Of a stretch of DNA of 17,610 nucleotides, positions 1-6,344 are shown piece after piece. The notes under the pieces are model-generated. The model saw only the letters and a list, made by a program, of their open reading frames with translations. It searched no databases and was not told where the DNA came from. A program made the position numbers and the translations under genes. Source of the stretch: JAFGKM01 sp964408175 (GTDB lineage: Bacteria; Ratteibacteria; UBA8468; B48-G9; JAFGKM01). Numbering within the stretch: the first letter of the stretch is position 1; every line of letters starts with the position of its first letter. Location of the stretch: assembly GCA_964408175.1 (NCBI GenBank), contig CAYOYL010000011.1:1-17610 (forward strand), in the 5' to 3' direction.

Positions 1-4
1 TTGA

Positions 5-22
5 AATTCTGACATAAGGAAA
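5..22 (+). repeat. Left copy of 18-bp inverted repeat (candidate IS end)
   Basis: AATTCTGACATAAGGAAA here is the exact reverse complement of positions 2389-2406. Similarity stops on both sides: inside, the left copy continues gaggggaagg while the right copy, read inward, continues tagatttttg. Eighteen of eighteen matches about 2.4 kb apart around a transposase operon make a terminal inverted repeat the simplest reading. Confidence 0.55.
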
Positions 23-183
23 GAGGGGAAGGAGAAATATCAGGCTAGGCTCAGATTCCCGGGACATTTTGTGTAAGAATTCTGGGGTCATGGCAAACAG
101 ATGGCGGCAAAAGCGGTAATAAACACTTTCCTCCATGCAAGATGGAATCAAGGAATCGGATTCCATGCAATTCATTCATATTT

Positions 184-220
184 CCTCGCCCCTTGGGGGA
201 GAGGATAAAGGTGAGGGGTG
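184..220 (-). repeat. REP-like GC-rich hairpin element, left copy
   Basis: Positions 184-204 form a hairpin: cctcgcccc, loop ttg, ggggagagg, with one g-a mismatch in a 9-bp stem. It is followed by ataaaggtgagggg. Read on the minus strand this is a TCACCT...CCTCTCCCC...GGGG pattern, resembling REP-like palindromes that occur in many bacterial genomes. A degenerate copy in opposite orientation lies at 2163-2200. This copy lies just downstream of the transposase stop codon, so it could also act as a 3' transcript structure, although no T-run follows. Confidence 0.45.
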
Positions 221-242
221 TTTCCTTTTATGGAACATCCTA

Positions 243-1775
243 TCATAACAGTAATGGCGGAGCCCGCAGTTTTCTTCCTTTCCAGCCCAGCCATCCCAAT
301 ACTTCGTCTGTATCAAATACTCCGAAATAGGGATTACTGTATATAATCATACCTGGGTAAACCATATCACGGTGCATCCTGCGCAACCCGAGATAAGCAA
401 TCCTATCACCTTTTCTTGTTTTATAACAACTGATGTAATTAAACATAATAAGTGTTAAAATAAAATGTAGACAGACCCCGTTAAATCTCCTCGATGGGAA
501 CCTGCCTATTTTATATCCCTGCTTCAATTCCCTGTATCCTTCATTTTCCGTGTATTGCCTTTTCCGATAAAGAGCAACAGCCGTAAGCGGAGTAAATGTT
601 TTACCAAAACGTCTTGAAGATAAAAAAGTTATGGGTGAGTGCATCTTCCGTCCTTTGTATTTGGTAATTATTCCACCGGAGACAGGATGGGTCAGTAATG
701 TCTTGTCTTTTTTGTATAACTTTTTTCTCACTTCCTTCTGATGTTCCTGCTTGCCGTAAGTCCAGAACCACTTCAGACCATTAAATCCATACACCTGTGT
801 TTGGTTGTCTTCTTCATAGAAGTAATTTTTAGGGAGTGGCAATTTCATCTTTTCCCGTTGTTTATAGTCATTGGCATGTTTGTTCAACTCTTTTGTTACA
901 TCCATATTGCTCTTGCTGTAAATAACAAAGTCTATCTTATAATCGTATTTTAAGGTGTATAGATTCTCTCCGTCAACAAACCCCCTATCCATAACTATCT
1001 GCTTTATCTTGTCTTTACCGATATTGTCTATCGCCTGTTTTACCAGAGGGATTAAATACGGGCTTTCATGATGGTTTAATGGTACAACTATCACTGCAAC
1101 AAATATCTCGGCTTCGTCTTTCTGTTCATTCTCTCTGGCATATTTCATAGTAATCAGTTTATACCCACGCTTGTTCTCTTTATCCTTTATAATTACCCCA
1201 GTATTCTCGTAATTGCCTGAATCATAACCAACATAAAATGGTGAGGCATCTACTATATAAGTGCCTTTGGGAATAAACTGGTTGTTGAACAGCGGCTTAA
1301 AAGAACTGGCAAAAAAATTCTGTGTCTGTGAAAGTGAAAAATCTCTAAAGAGTTTACCCATAGTTGTTATGTTAAACGGCAGGTGCTTCCCCTTGTTTCT
1401 CTTTGAAAACCCCTCCTCAAAATGAGTGCCTGTAAAACCGATAAGTTCTAAAAGTGCTCTGTCTTTAAACAACTGGTCCTCTATCCTGTTAAGAGAATCC
1501 AATTCGCATATTACTTTCAAACTGTAGGTGGAAAGAAGATATACCAGCGGTATCATTACCCGCTGCCTGCAATCCGGACGGAAATCAAAGATAGAAGGAA
1601 AGCCTACCTCTATGAGAAAACAAAATAACCCATCAAAATTGCCCAGTCCGGTTGCTTTAGTCTTCTCATACTCCTTCTTTAAAAATAATTCCTTTACTTT
1701 CTGATTATCTTTCTTATAATATGTCCAGTAACCTCTGCTCTCTATTCTGTTCTTCTCTTTTTTGTCGTTAGCCAT
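243..1775 (-). CDS. DDE transposase, IS4/IS1634-like
   Basis: This 510-residue protein is a probable cut-and-paste transposase with an RNase H-like DDE catalytic core. Visible motifs are the first Asp in IVDASPF, the second Asp in IVMDRGFVDGENL, and a C-terminal YRKRQYTENEGYRELK stretch that resembles the Y(2)R(3)E(6)K signature of IS4-type transposases, with one extra residue before the Lys. The latter supplies the catalytic Glu. The protein is basic, and no internal stop or frameshift is seen, so it looks intact. The ATG at 1775 lies inside the upstream DUF6788-type gene (34-bp overlap, -1 frame). Only a weak purine-rich stretch (aagagat) precedes it, so translation may depend on coupling or on the slippery heptamer at 1757-1763. 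The precise IS family cannot be fixed from the sequence alone. Confidence 0.88.
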   Translation of the reverse strand: MANDKKEKNRIESRGYWTYYKKDNQKVKELFLKKEYEKTKATGLGNFDGLFCFLIEVGFPSIFDFRPDCRQRVMIPLVYLLSTYSLKVICELDSLNRIEDQLFKDRALLELIGFTGTHFEEGFSKRNKGKHLPFNITTMGKLFRDFSLSQTQNFFASSFKPLFNNQFIPKGTYIVDASPFYVGYDSGNYENTGVIIKDKENKRGYKLITMKYARENEQKDEAEIFVAVIVVPLNHHESPYLIPLVKQAIDNIGKDKIKQIVMDRGFVDGENLYTLKYDYKIDFVIYSKSNMDVTKELNKHANDYKQREKMKLPLPKNYFYEEDNQTQVYGFNGLKWFWTYGKQEHQKEVRKKLYKKDKTLLTHPVSGGIITKYKGRKMHSPITFLSSRRFGKTFTPLTAVALYRKRQYTENEGYRELKQGYKIGRFPSRRFNGVCLHFILTLIMFNYISCYKTRKGDRIAYLGLRRMHRDMVYPGMIIYSNPYFGVFDTDEVLGWLGWKGRKLRAPPLLL

Positions 1776-2143
1776 TTCGGTATCTCTTGCAGGTTGTTCT
1801 TCTGGTGCTGTCTCAAAAGAGTGTCTATCTCTTTGTTTATCTTGTTTATCCGTGCAAGACGTTGGTTGTATCCCCTGTACGCATTTGCCTGCTCGGATAT
1901 TGTATCCATCTTCTTTTTAGGAAGGTATCTGTGTACTACTTTGCCTGCCTTCTTGAAAAATAGATAATAAAATGGACCGTGCGGATGTCCCCTGGTGCAT
2001 TTGCAGTTACCCTTGTTACAATATGTGTACTGGCTGGTTATCCATACCGGTAGTTGCCTACCCGTATTAAGAAGTATCCGCTCCAGATGCCGACGTTCTC
2101 CCTGCAGTCGATAAATTACAATTCTTATCTCTTCTTTGTTCAT
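1742..2143 (-). CDS. DUF6788-type Cys/His-rich protein of the insertion element
   Basis: This is a 133-residue basic protein. It has a helical N-terminus (about 1-30, rich in Arg/Glu), a central cluster C42, C47, C49, H53 and H55 in the pattern CNKGNCKCTRGHPHGPFYYL, then a short beta-like stretch GKVVHRYLPKKK and a C-terminal helical region. The CxxGxCxCxxGxxHGPxYYL pattern matches what I know of DUF6788 proteins, which are often found beside transposases. The Cys/His cluster could bind a metal, and a DNA-binding or transposase-accessory role is inference. The start at 2143 has AGGA 7 nt upstream (2151-2154). The gene is first in the minus-strand operon and overlaps the transposase start by 34 bp. 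Its last codons carry the slippery heptamer, so it may also be made as the N-terminal part of a fusion. Confidence 0.75.
   Translation of the reverse strand: MNKEEIRIVIYRLQGERRHLERILLNTGRQLPVWITSQYTYCNKGNCKCTRGHPHGPFYYLFFKKAGKVVHRYLPKKKMDTISEQANAYRGYNQRLARINKINKEIDTLLRQHQKNNLQEIPKWLTTKKRRTE
1757..1763 (-). other. A AAA AAG slippery heptamer, candidate -1 frameshift site
   Basis: On the minus strand the upstream frame reads ACA AAA AAG AGA AGA ACA GAA TAG. The heptamer A AAA AAG is in the phase needed for tandem -1 slippage (codons 128-129) and is the same heptamer used by E. coli dnaX. The transposase frame is exactly the -1 frame. Slippage would bypass the TAG four codons later and give TTKK followed by EKNRIESRGYW of the transposase, a fusion of about 633 residues. 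I see no clear upstream Shine-Dalgarno stimulator and no strong downstream hairpin, so efficiency is unknown. Confidence 0.5.
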
Positions 2144-2162
2144 ATCCGTATCCTATTTCCCA

Positions 2163-2200
2163 TCACCTCCCAATTCTCTCCCCATATGGTAGAGAGAAAA
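2163..2200 (+). repeat. REP-like hairpin element, degenerate right copy
   Basis: The stretch TCACCT followed by tctctc and gagaga (hairpin 2175-2197 around ccatatgg) resembles the element at 184-220 in inverted orientation. It lies in the leader of the minus-strand transposase operon, between promoter and first start codon, so its hairpin would be present in the transcript. Similarity is partial, and the pairing of the two copies as one family is a judgement by eye. Confidence 0.3.
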
Positions 2201-2281
2201 TGCGATAAATCACACCGTGTCATCCTATTTTTATCTCCTTTCAGTGACAGCACTTCAATCTATCATAAGTTTATATAATAT

Positions 2282-2311
2282 ATTATATCTTATGACTATA
2301 TAAAATGTCAA
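2282..2311 (-). promoter_or_regulatory. Sigma70-type promoter of the transposase operon
   Basis: Reading the minus strand, TTGACA (2311-2306) and TATAAT (2287-2282) are both perfect consensus hexamers, separated by 18 bp. Transcription would start near 2275, leaving a leader of roughly 130 nt before the ATG at 2143. Confidence 0.75.
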
Positions 2312-2388
2312 GACCAAGGTCAAATTCATCCGTTCTGTTAAAAAAGGGAGGGTGTAAACGCAGTTATATCAAGGTCTTCAAAAATCTA

Positions 2389-2406
2389 TTTCCTTATGTC
2401 AGAATT
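2389..2406 (-). repeat. Right copy of 18-bp inverted repeat (candidate IS end)
   Basis: This is the exact reverse complement of 5-22. It lies just upstream of the transposase-operon promoter (on its strand) and merges on its outer side with the imperfect palindrome at 2403-2450. Confidence 0.55.
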
Positions 2407-2450
2407 CCTGTCATTGCCAGATACAACCCACAATGACAATCGGGGGAATT
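2403..2450. repeat. Imperfect palindrome next to the IS end
   Basis: aattcc then tgtcattg (2403-2416), a 14-nt loop, then caatgaca (2431-2438), a 6-nt bulge and ggaatt (2445-2450), followed by tttt. The inner 8 bp and outer 6 bp are perfect. It may be a REP-like host repeat, a terminator-like hairpin or part of the IS end. The region 2144-2556 otherwise holds only the two divergent promoters, the right inverted repeat and the REP-like hairpin. Confidence 0.4.
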
Positions 2451-2474
2451 TTTCAGAGGTCACTTGACATATAC

Positions 2475-2502
2475 TTGACTTCTTTTGTAAAACGGATATA
2501 AT
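2475..2502 (+). promoter_or_regulatory. Sigma70-type promoter of the rpsF-dnaB cluster
   Basis: TTGACT (2475-2480) and TATAAT (2497-2502) are separated by 16 bp, 55 bp before the rpsF start. It is the only good promoter between the insertion element and rpsF. A second TTGACA at 2464-2469 has no matching -10. Confidence 0.75.
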
Positions 2503-2556
2503 TATAATAAATTTGCAGTATAAAAATAAAAGAGCAGCAGGAGGAGACACAGAACA

Positions 2557-2913
2557 ATGGAAAAGATATACGAAGTTTGTTTTCTTTTAAAAGCGGATAT
2601 CACGGAAGAAGAAACAGAGAAAGAGGTCAATTTTATTGAGGAAAGCATAGTAAAAGATGGAGGAAAATCCGTTAAAAAAGAGTTATGGGGCAAAAAACAC
2701 CTTGCATATCCCATCAAGAAAAAAACGGAGGCAGTCTATTATATATTCTATTTTAAAGCCTCCCCGGATATTATGTCTCACATTAAATCATTGTTTAAAA
2801 GAAGAGATAATATCCTCAGATACCTGTTTTTACAGAAAAAAAGACTGCCCGAGGAAGAGAAAAAAGAAGGAGATAAATCCCGACCTCCTGAAAATAAAAG
2901 CAACAAAGAGTGA
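2557..2913 (+). CDS. rpsF: 30S ribosomal protein S6
   Basis: S6 binds 16S rRNA together with S18 in the platform of the small subunit. The 118-residue product starts MEKIYEVCFLLKADITEEE, contains the core segment KKELWGKKHLAYPIKKK and a YYIFYFKA strand, and ends in a charged, low-complexity tail (about 95-118) as many S6 proteins do. Length is within the usual 95-135. The start is set by a strong AGGAGGA (2539-2545), 11 nt upstream of the ATG. It is the first gene of the rpsF-ssb-rpsR-rplI-dnaB cluster, an arrangement widely conserved in bacteria, and sits about 55 bp downstream of its promoter. Confidence 0.96.
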   Translation: MEKIYEVCFLLKADITEEETEKEVNFIEESIVKDGGKSVKKELWGKKHLAYPIKKKTEAVYYIFYFKASPDIMSHIKSLFKRRDNILRYLFLQKKRLPEEEKKEGDKSRPPENKSNKE

Positions 2914-2983
2914 GGAAGGAAAGAGCAAAAATCCCTGACCTTGAGACTCAAAAAAGCAAGCGGGATAAAGGAGGGAAATAATA

Positions 2984-3382
2984 ATGGCAGGACCAAACCT
3001 GAACAAGGTTTTTCTTATAGGACGTTTGACAAGAGACCCTGAACTCAGATATACCCCCGGGGGACAGGCAGTGGCAAACTTCGGGCTTGCGGTTAACAGG
3101 GAATTTCCCACAAAGGATGGCAGAAAAGAGGATACATGCTTTGTAAATCTCGTTATATGGGGTAAAAGAGCAGAGGTTTGTGCTGAGTATATGAAAAAGG
3201 GAAGTTTAATATTTGTGGAAGGACGTCTGCAGTACAGGAAGTGGGAAACGCAGGACAAAGAAAAACGCTCAACAATGGAAGTCGTAGTGGAAGACTTTCA
3301 GTTTCTTGACAAACCTGCCAGCGTAACCACTGAACAGATACCTGAAGAAAATGATGGGGAAAACCAACCCCCTTCACCATAA
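2984..3382 (+). CDS. ssb: Single-stranded DNA-binding protein
   Basis: SSB coats single-stranded DNA during replication, repair and recombination. The 132-residue product has a full OB fold from residue 1 to about 108, with the family opening NLNKVFLIGRLTRDPELRYT, the TPGGQAVANFGLAVNR segment and VEGRLQYRKWE. AAAGGAGGG just upstream supports the ATG at 2984. The tail is short, about 24 residues (EENDGENQPPSP at the end), and lacks the acidic DDDIPF-type tip through which SSB usually recruits partner proteins. The gene reads through to a normal stop, so this is either real divergence or a specialised SSB. It sits between rpsF and rpsR, the common bacterial position. Confidence 0.95.
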   Translation: MAGPNLNKVFLIGRLTRDPELRYTPGGQAVANFGLAVNREFPTKDGRKEDTCFVNLVIWGKRAEVCAEYMKKGSLIFVEGRLQYRKWETQDKEKRSTMEVVVEDFQFLDKPASVTTEQIPEENDGENQPPSP

Positions 3383-3419
3383 AACCGTATGTGGGAGTTC
3401 GGGGTAAAGGAGGAAGTGA

Positions 3420-3638
3420 ATGCAAACAAGAATGAAGATAAAGGTATGCCAGTTTTGTAAAGCAGGGACCGAAGAGATTGACTATAAAGATATCGCCAAA
3501 ATCAAAAAATACACAAGCGGCAGAGGCAAAATACTACCACCAAGGATAACAGGGACCTGTGCAAAGCACCAGCGTATGCTATCAAGTGCACTGAAAAGAG
3601 CCAGGTTTCTCGGGCTTTTACCGTACATCAAGGCGTAA
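3420..3638 (+). CDS. rpsR: 30S ribosomal protein S18, zinc-site type
   Basis: S18 forms a heterodimer with S6 on the platform of the 30S subunit. The 72-residue product carries the family core DYKDIAKIKKYTSGRGKILPPR followed by TGTCAKHQRMLSSALKRARFLGLLPY. C10 and C13 (CQFC) with C47 and H50 (CAKH) form a likely zinc site, so this is the metal-binding variant of S18 rather than the Cys-free one. AAAGGAGG (3406-3413) stands 6 nt before the ATG at 3420. An in-frame ATG four codons later is less well placed relative to the ribosome-binding site. It follows ssb by 37 nt. Confidence 0.96.
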   Translation: MQTRMKIKVCQFCKAGTEEIDYKDIAKIKKYTSGRGKILPPRITGTCAKHQRMLSSALKRARFLGLLPYIKA

Positions 3639-3702
3639 AATAAAACCGGGACAATAAACCTCCGGGATGTGAAAAATAGAGGCAGGATAAGGGAATAAAT
3701 AA

Positions 3703-4152
3703 ATGAAAATAATATTTTTAAAAGACCTCCCAGGAAAAGGGAAGAGGGAAGAAATCAAAGAGGTACGTACAGGATATGCCCGTAACTATTTAATCCCCAA
3801 AGGAATAGCGGTAGAGGCAATCCCACAAAACATAAAGAAACTGCAAAATCAGGAAAAGGTGCTTGAAAAGAAGAAGGAAAAAATAGTTGAGCAGGCAAAA
3901 GAGATAAGAAATTTATTGAAAGAAGCATCTATCACCATTAACGCAAAGGCAGGACAGGATGATAAGTTGTTTGGTTCTATAACCTCGGAGGACATAGCAT
4001 CGGCAATACATCAGCAGATGTCCATTGAGATTGATAAACATCAGATTATAATTGAACAGCCAATTAAAAAACTCGGGATATACAAGATTCCGGTGAGGTT
4101 GAGTGAAGAAGTAACAGGAGAAGTTAAAATATGGATTGTGAGCGAGAAATAA
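3703..4152 (+). CDS. rplI: 50S ribosomal protein L9
   Basis: L9 binds domain V of 23S rRNA near the base of the L1 stalk and helps keep reading frame. The 149-residue product begins MKIIFLKDLPGKGKREEI and has the N-terminal signature VRTGYARNYLIPKGIAVEA. A long charged connecting helix (about 45-75) links it to the C-terminal domain (about 78-148), which contains GQDDKLFGSITSEDIA. The length is typical. A weak AGGATAAGGG precedes the ATG. Its stop codon is separated from the dnaB start by a single base, implying translational coupling. Confidence 0.96.
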   Translation: MKIIFLKDLPGKGKREEIKEVRTGYARNYLIPKGIAVEAIPQNIKKLQNQEKVLEKKKEKIVEQAKEIRNLLKEASITINAKAGQDDKLFGSITSEDIASAIHQQMSIEIDKHQIIIEQPIKKLGIYKIPVRLSEEVTGEVKIWIVSEK

Positions 4153-4153
4153 A

Positions 4154-5506
4154 ATGCCTGGTAACAAGAAAAAAACACAGATATACGAAAAAATCCCCCC
4201 TCAGAGTCTTGAAGCAGAGAGAGCAGTTCTCGGGTCTATGCTTATAAGTGAAGACGCGAAAACACAGGTTTTTGAGTCTCTCAAAGAGGATTTCTTTTAC
4301 AGCGGAACCCATAAGAAAATATTTTCATGTCTCGCTAATCTTTTTGATAAAAATGAAAAGTGCGACCTCATAACGATAACAAACCAGTTAAAACAGCAAG
4401 ACCTGCTTGACGAGGTGGGTGGAGTTGAATATCTTACAGAACTTGTGGAGTTAATGCCAACAGCGGCAAATGTTGATGAGTACATAAAGATAGTCAAAGA
4501 CAAATATCTTCTGAGAACCATCATTGAAAACGCCACGAAAATCATATCTGAAGCATCTTCTGAGCCTGGAGAAGTAGACTCTTTTCTGGACAAGGCAGAA
4601 TCTTTGATTTTTGACATAAGCCAGCATAAAACAAAAAGAGATGTCTATCCGTTGAAAGACCTTGTAAAAGAAAACATTGAACTTATTGAAGAGATACACA
4701 ACAAAAGAGGTTTTGTTACAGGACTTCCCACGGGATTTATAGACCTTGACAAACTGACCACTGGCTTGCATCCTTCCGATTTCGTTATTATCGCCTCAAG
4801 ACCGTCTATGGGGAAAACTGCTTTTGCCTGTAACGTCGCTCTTAACCTGAATACAGGAGTTACCAAATTCCCAATACTTATATTCAGCCTTGAAATGAGT
4901 AAAGAACAACTGGTCCAGAGAATGCTGTGCTGCGAAGCAAGGATTAATCTTATGAAACTGCGTCAGGGAATGTTATCCGATGAGGATATGGGCAACCTAC
5001 TGCTTTCTGCCGGTCGTCTTGAAGAAACTCCCATATTCATTGATGATACCCCTTCACTCAACGTTTTTGAACTGCGAGCAAGAGCCCGGCGGCTGAAAGC
5101 AAGTGAAAACATACAACTGATAATAATAGACTATCTACAACTTATGAGAAGTCGTGGGAGACCGGAAAATAGACAGCAGGAAATAAGTGAAATATCCGCC
5201 TCTTTGAAGGCTCTCGCCAAGGAACTTAAGGTCCCTGTGATAGCCATTTCACAACTGAGCAGAGCCACAGAACAAAGAGAAAACAAGGAACCATACCTTT
5301 CAGACCTAAGGGAAAGCGGCTCTCTTGAACAGGACGCGGACCTGGTGCTTCTTCTCTACAGGGAAGATTTTTATAAAAAAGGGGAAAACAGCGGCGTCGC
5401 CGACGTCATAATAGCAAAACAGCGAAACGGACCCACAGGCACAATAAACCTGACATTTCTTAAGGAATTTACGAGGTTTGAAAACTATACTGTGCGGGAC
5501 GAATAA
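4154..5506 (+). CDS. dnaB: Replicative DNA helicase DnaB
   Basis: DnaB is the hexameric helicase that unwinds DNA ahead of the replication fork, powered by ATP. The 450-residue product has the N-terminal domain (PPQSLEAERAVLGSML, about 10-115), a linker helix, and a RecA-like C-terminal domain. This carries Walker A ASRPSMGKTAFA (Lys about 221), Walker B LIIIDYLQLM, a QLSRATEQR segment, and the C-terminal DLRESGSLEQDADLVLLLYRE and AKQRNGPTG motifs. No intein or truncation is seen. It starts one base after the rplI stop and ends 4 nt before mlaE. Linkage to the ribosomal genes is the common rplI-dnaB arrangement. Confidence 0.97.
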   Translation: MPGNKKKTQIYEKIPPQSLEAERAVLGSMLISEDAKTQVFESLKEDFFYSGTHKKIFSCLANLFDKNEKCDLITITNQLKQQDLLDEVGGVEYLTELVELMPTAANVDEYIKIVKDKYLLRTIIENATKIISEASSEPGEVDSFLDKAESLIFDISQHKTKRDVYPLKDLVKENIELIEEIHNKRGFVTGLPTGFIDLDKLTTGLHPSDFVIIASRPSMGKTAFACNVALNLNTGVTKFPILIFSLEMSKEQLVQRMLCCEARINLMKLRQGMLSDEDMGNLLLSAGRLEETPIFIDDTPSLNVFELRARARRLKASENIQLIIIDYLQLMRSRGRPENRQQEISEISASLKALAKELKVPVIAISQLSRATEQRENKEPYLSDLRESGSLEQDADLVLLLYREDFYKKGENSGVADVIIAKQRNGPTGTINLTFLKEFTRFENYTVRDE

Positions 5507-5510
5507 ATAT

Positions 5511-6284
5511 ATGAAGAGTTTTATTGCAAGAACTGGAAATTCTGTCTTAACCTATGTATCCTATTTCGGTTCACTTACAGTCCTCACGGTCAATTCTTTT
5601 AAAAAAATACTCTCCTCAAAAAGAAGGCTGGATATCTTTAAATACATTGATGAGATAGGCATCAGGTCTTTCCCCCTGGTCGGGATTATCTCTGTTTTCA
5701 TTGGGATGGTACTGGTAATGGAAACCGCTCACACCTTGAAAAAGTTTGGTGCTGAGATTTATTCCGGCGGTATTGTATCCATCTCTATGATAAGAGAACT
5801 GGGTCCTGTTTTCATCGCTATTGTTATGGCAGGACGCGTCGGAGGGTCAATAGCAGCAGAAATCGGCACCATGAAAATAACCGAGCAGATTGATGCACTG
5901 AAGGTTATGGCAGTGGACCCTGTCTCTTATCTCATAAGCCCCCGCCTGCTGGCAGGTATTGTTGCACTACCTTCGCTGTTTATTATAAGTTTCTTCATTT
6001 CCATACTGGGCAGTTTTATCGTCGGGGTACTTATGGTCGGTATCCCTTCAGGGATGTTTTTATACCAAAGTTTTAGATTCATTGCATTCCGCGACCTTAT
6101 AATAGGCCTTATTAAATCCGTTGTTTTTGCTGTGGTGGTAATAGTAGTTGCATCACATGAGGGATTGAGAACCCAGGGAGGAGCAGTAGGTGTGGGGAAA
6201 TCTGCCACAACATCGGTTGTGGTGTCCTTTTTCCTCATAATACTGTGCAACCTTATTCTCACAGGTATCTTTTATTTTATATAA
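5511..6284 (+). CDS. mlaE: MlaE-family lipid transporter permease
   Basis: MlaE-type permeases form the inner-membrane part of MCE-protein ABC transporters that move phospholipids between inner and outer membranes. The product from this ATG is 257 residues, the usual size, with about five to six hydrophobic segments and the diagnostic block RELGPVFIAIVMAGRVGGS (E96-P99 at its start) followed by EIGTMKITEQIDALKVMAVDP. An in-frame ATG at 5478 would overlap dnaB by 29 bp and add 11 residues not typical of the family, so 5511 (4 nt after the dnaB stop) is preferred. No clear ribosome-binding site is present, so coupling to dnaB translation is plausible. The matching ATPase and MCE protein lie further down, split off by an isomerase gene. 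Confidence 0.9.
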   Translation: MKSFIARTGNSVLTYVSYFGSLTVLTVNSFKKILSSKRRLDIFKYIDEIGIRSFPLVGIISVFIGMVLVMETAHTLKKFGAEIYSGGIVSISMIRELGPVFIAIVMAGRVGGSIAAEIGTMKITEQIDALKVMAVDPVSYLISPRLLAGIVALPSLFIISFFISILGSFIVGVLMVGIPSGMFLYQSFRFIAFRDLIIGLIKSVVFAVVVIVVASHEGLRTQGGAVGVGKSATTSVVVSFFLIILCNLILTGIFYFI

Positions 6285-6301
6285 ATCAATAAAGGTTATG
6301 T

Positions 6302-6314
6302 AATAACTGTTATT
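6302..6314. promoter_or_regulatory. Small perfect palindrome before the isomerase gene
   Basis: AATAAC-T-GTTATT is a perfect 6-bp inverted repeat around one base, 31 nt upstream of the isomerase start in a 60-nt intergenic gap. It could be an operator half-site pair or chance in AT-rich DNA. No promoter is visible next to it. Confidence 0.15.
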
Positions 6315-6344
6315 TAGCCTTTAGGTCTTAAGGAGGAGGCAGAC

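Larger units (their letters stand above)
5..2406 (-). mobile_element. Insertion element with DUF6788-type gene and DDE transposase
   Basis: The interval holds two overlapping minus-strand genes, a strong minus-strand promoter, and an 18-bp perfect inverted repeat at its two extremities (5-22 and 2389-2406, AATTCTGACATAAGGAAA read inward). A DDE transposase and a small accessory gene between inverted repeats is the organisation expected of an insertion sequence. The left end lies only 4 bases from the window edge, so a target-site duplication cannot be tested, and the true ends could be further in. The element sits about 70 bp upstream of the rpsF promoter and points away from it, so it should not disrupt the ribosomal operon. 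Family assignment (IS4/IS1634-like superfamily) is inferred from the transposase motif only. Confidence 0.6.

Noticed and set aside
142..330. Plus-strand open frame of 62 codons at the left edge.
   Set aside because: It covers the REP-like hairpin and the end of the transposase on the other strand, has no ribosome-binding site and no recognisable protein features.
2140..2163. A 7-codon minus-strand reading frame (ATG at 2163) ending in TGA that overlaps the DUF6788-type start, preceded by GGAGGTG.
   Set aside because: The GGAGGTG motif touches the ATG with no spacing, so it would not be a normal initiation site. The overlap is most likely chance.
240..2268. Nine-base direct repeat CTATCATAA at 240-248 and 2260-2268, possible target duplication.
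   Set aside because: The left copy overlaps the transposase stop codon and the right copy lies inside the operon leader downstream of the promoter, so they cannot flank a complete element.
3639..3702. Repeated ccggg in the gap between rpsR and rplI as a terminator hairpin.
   Set aside because: The two copies are direct repeats, not complementary, and no T-run follows.
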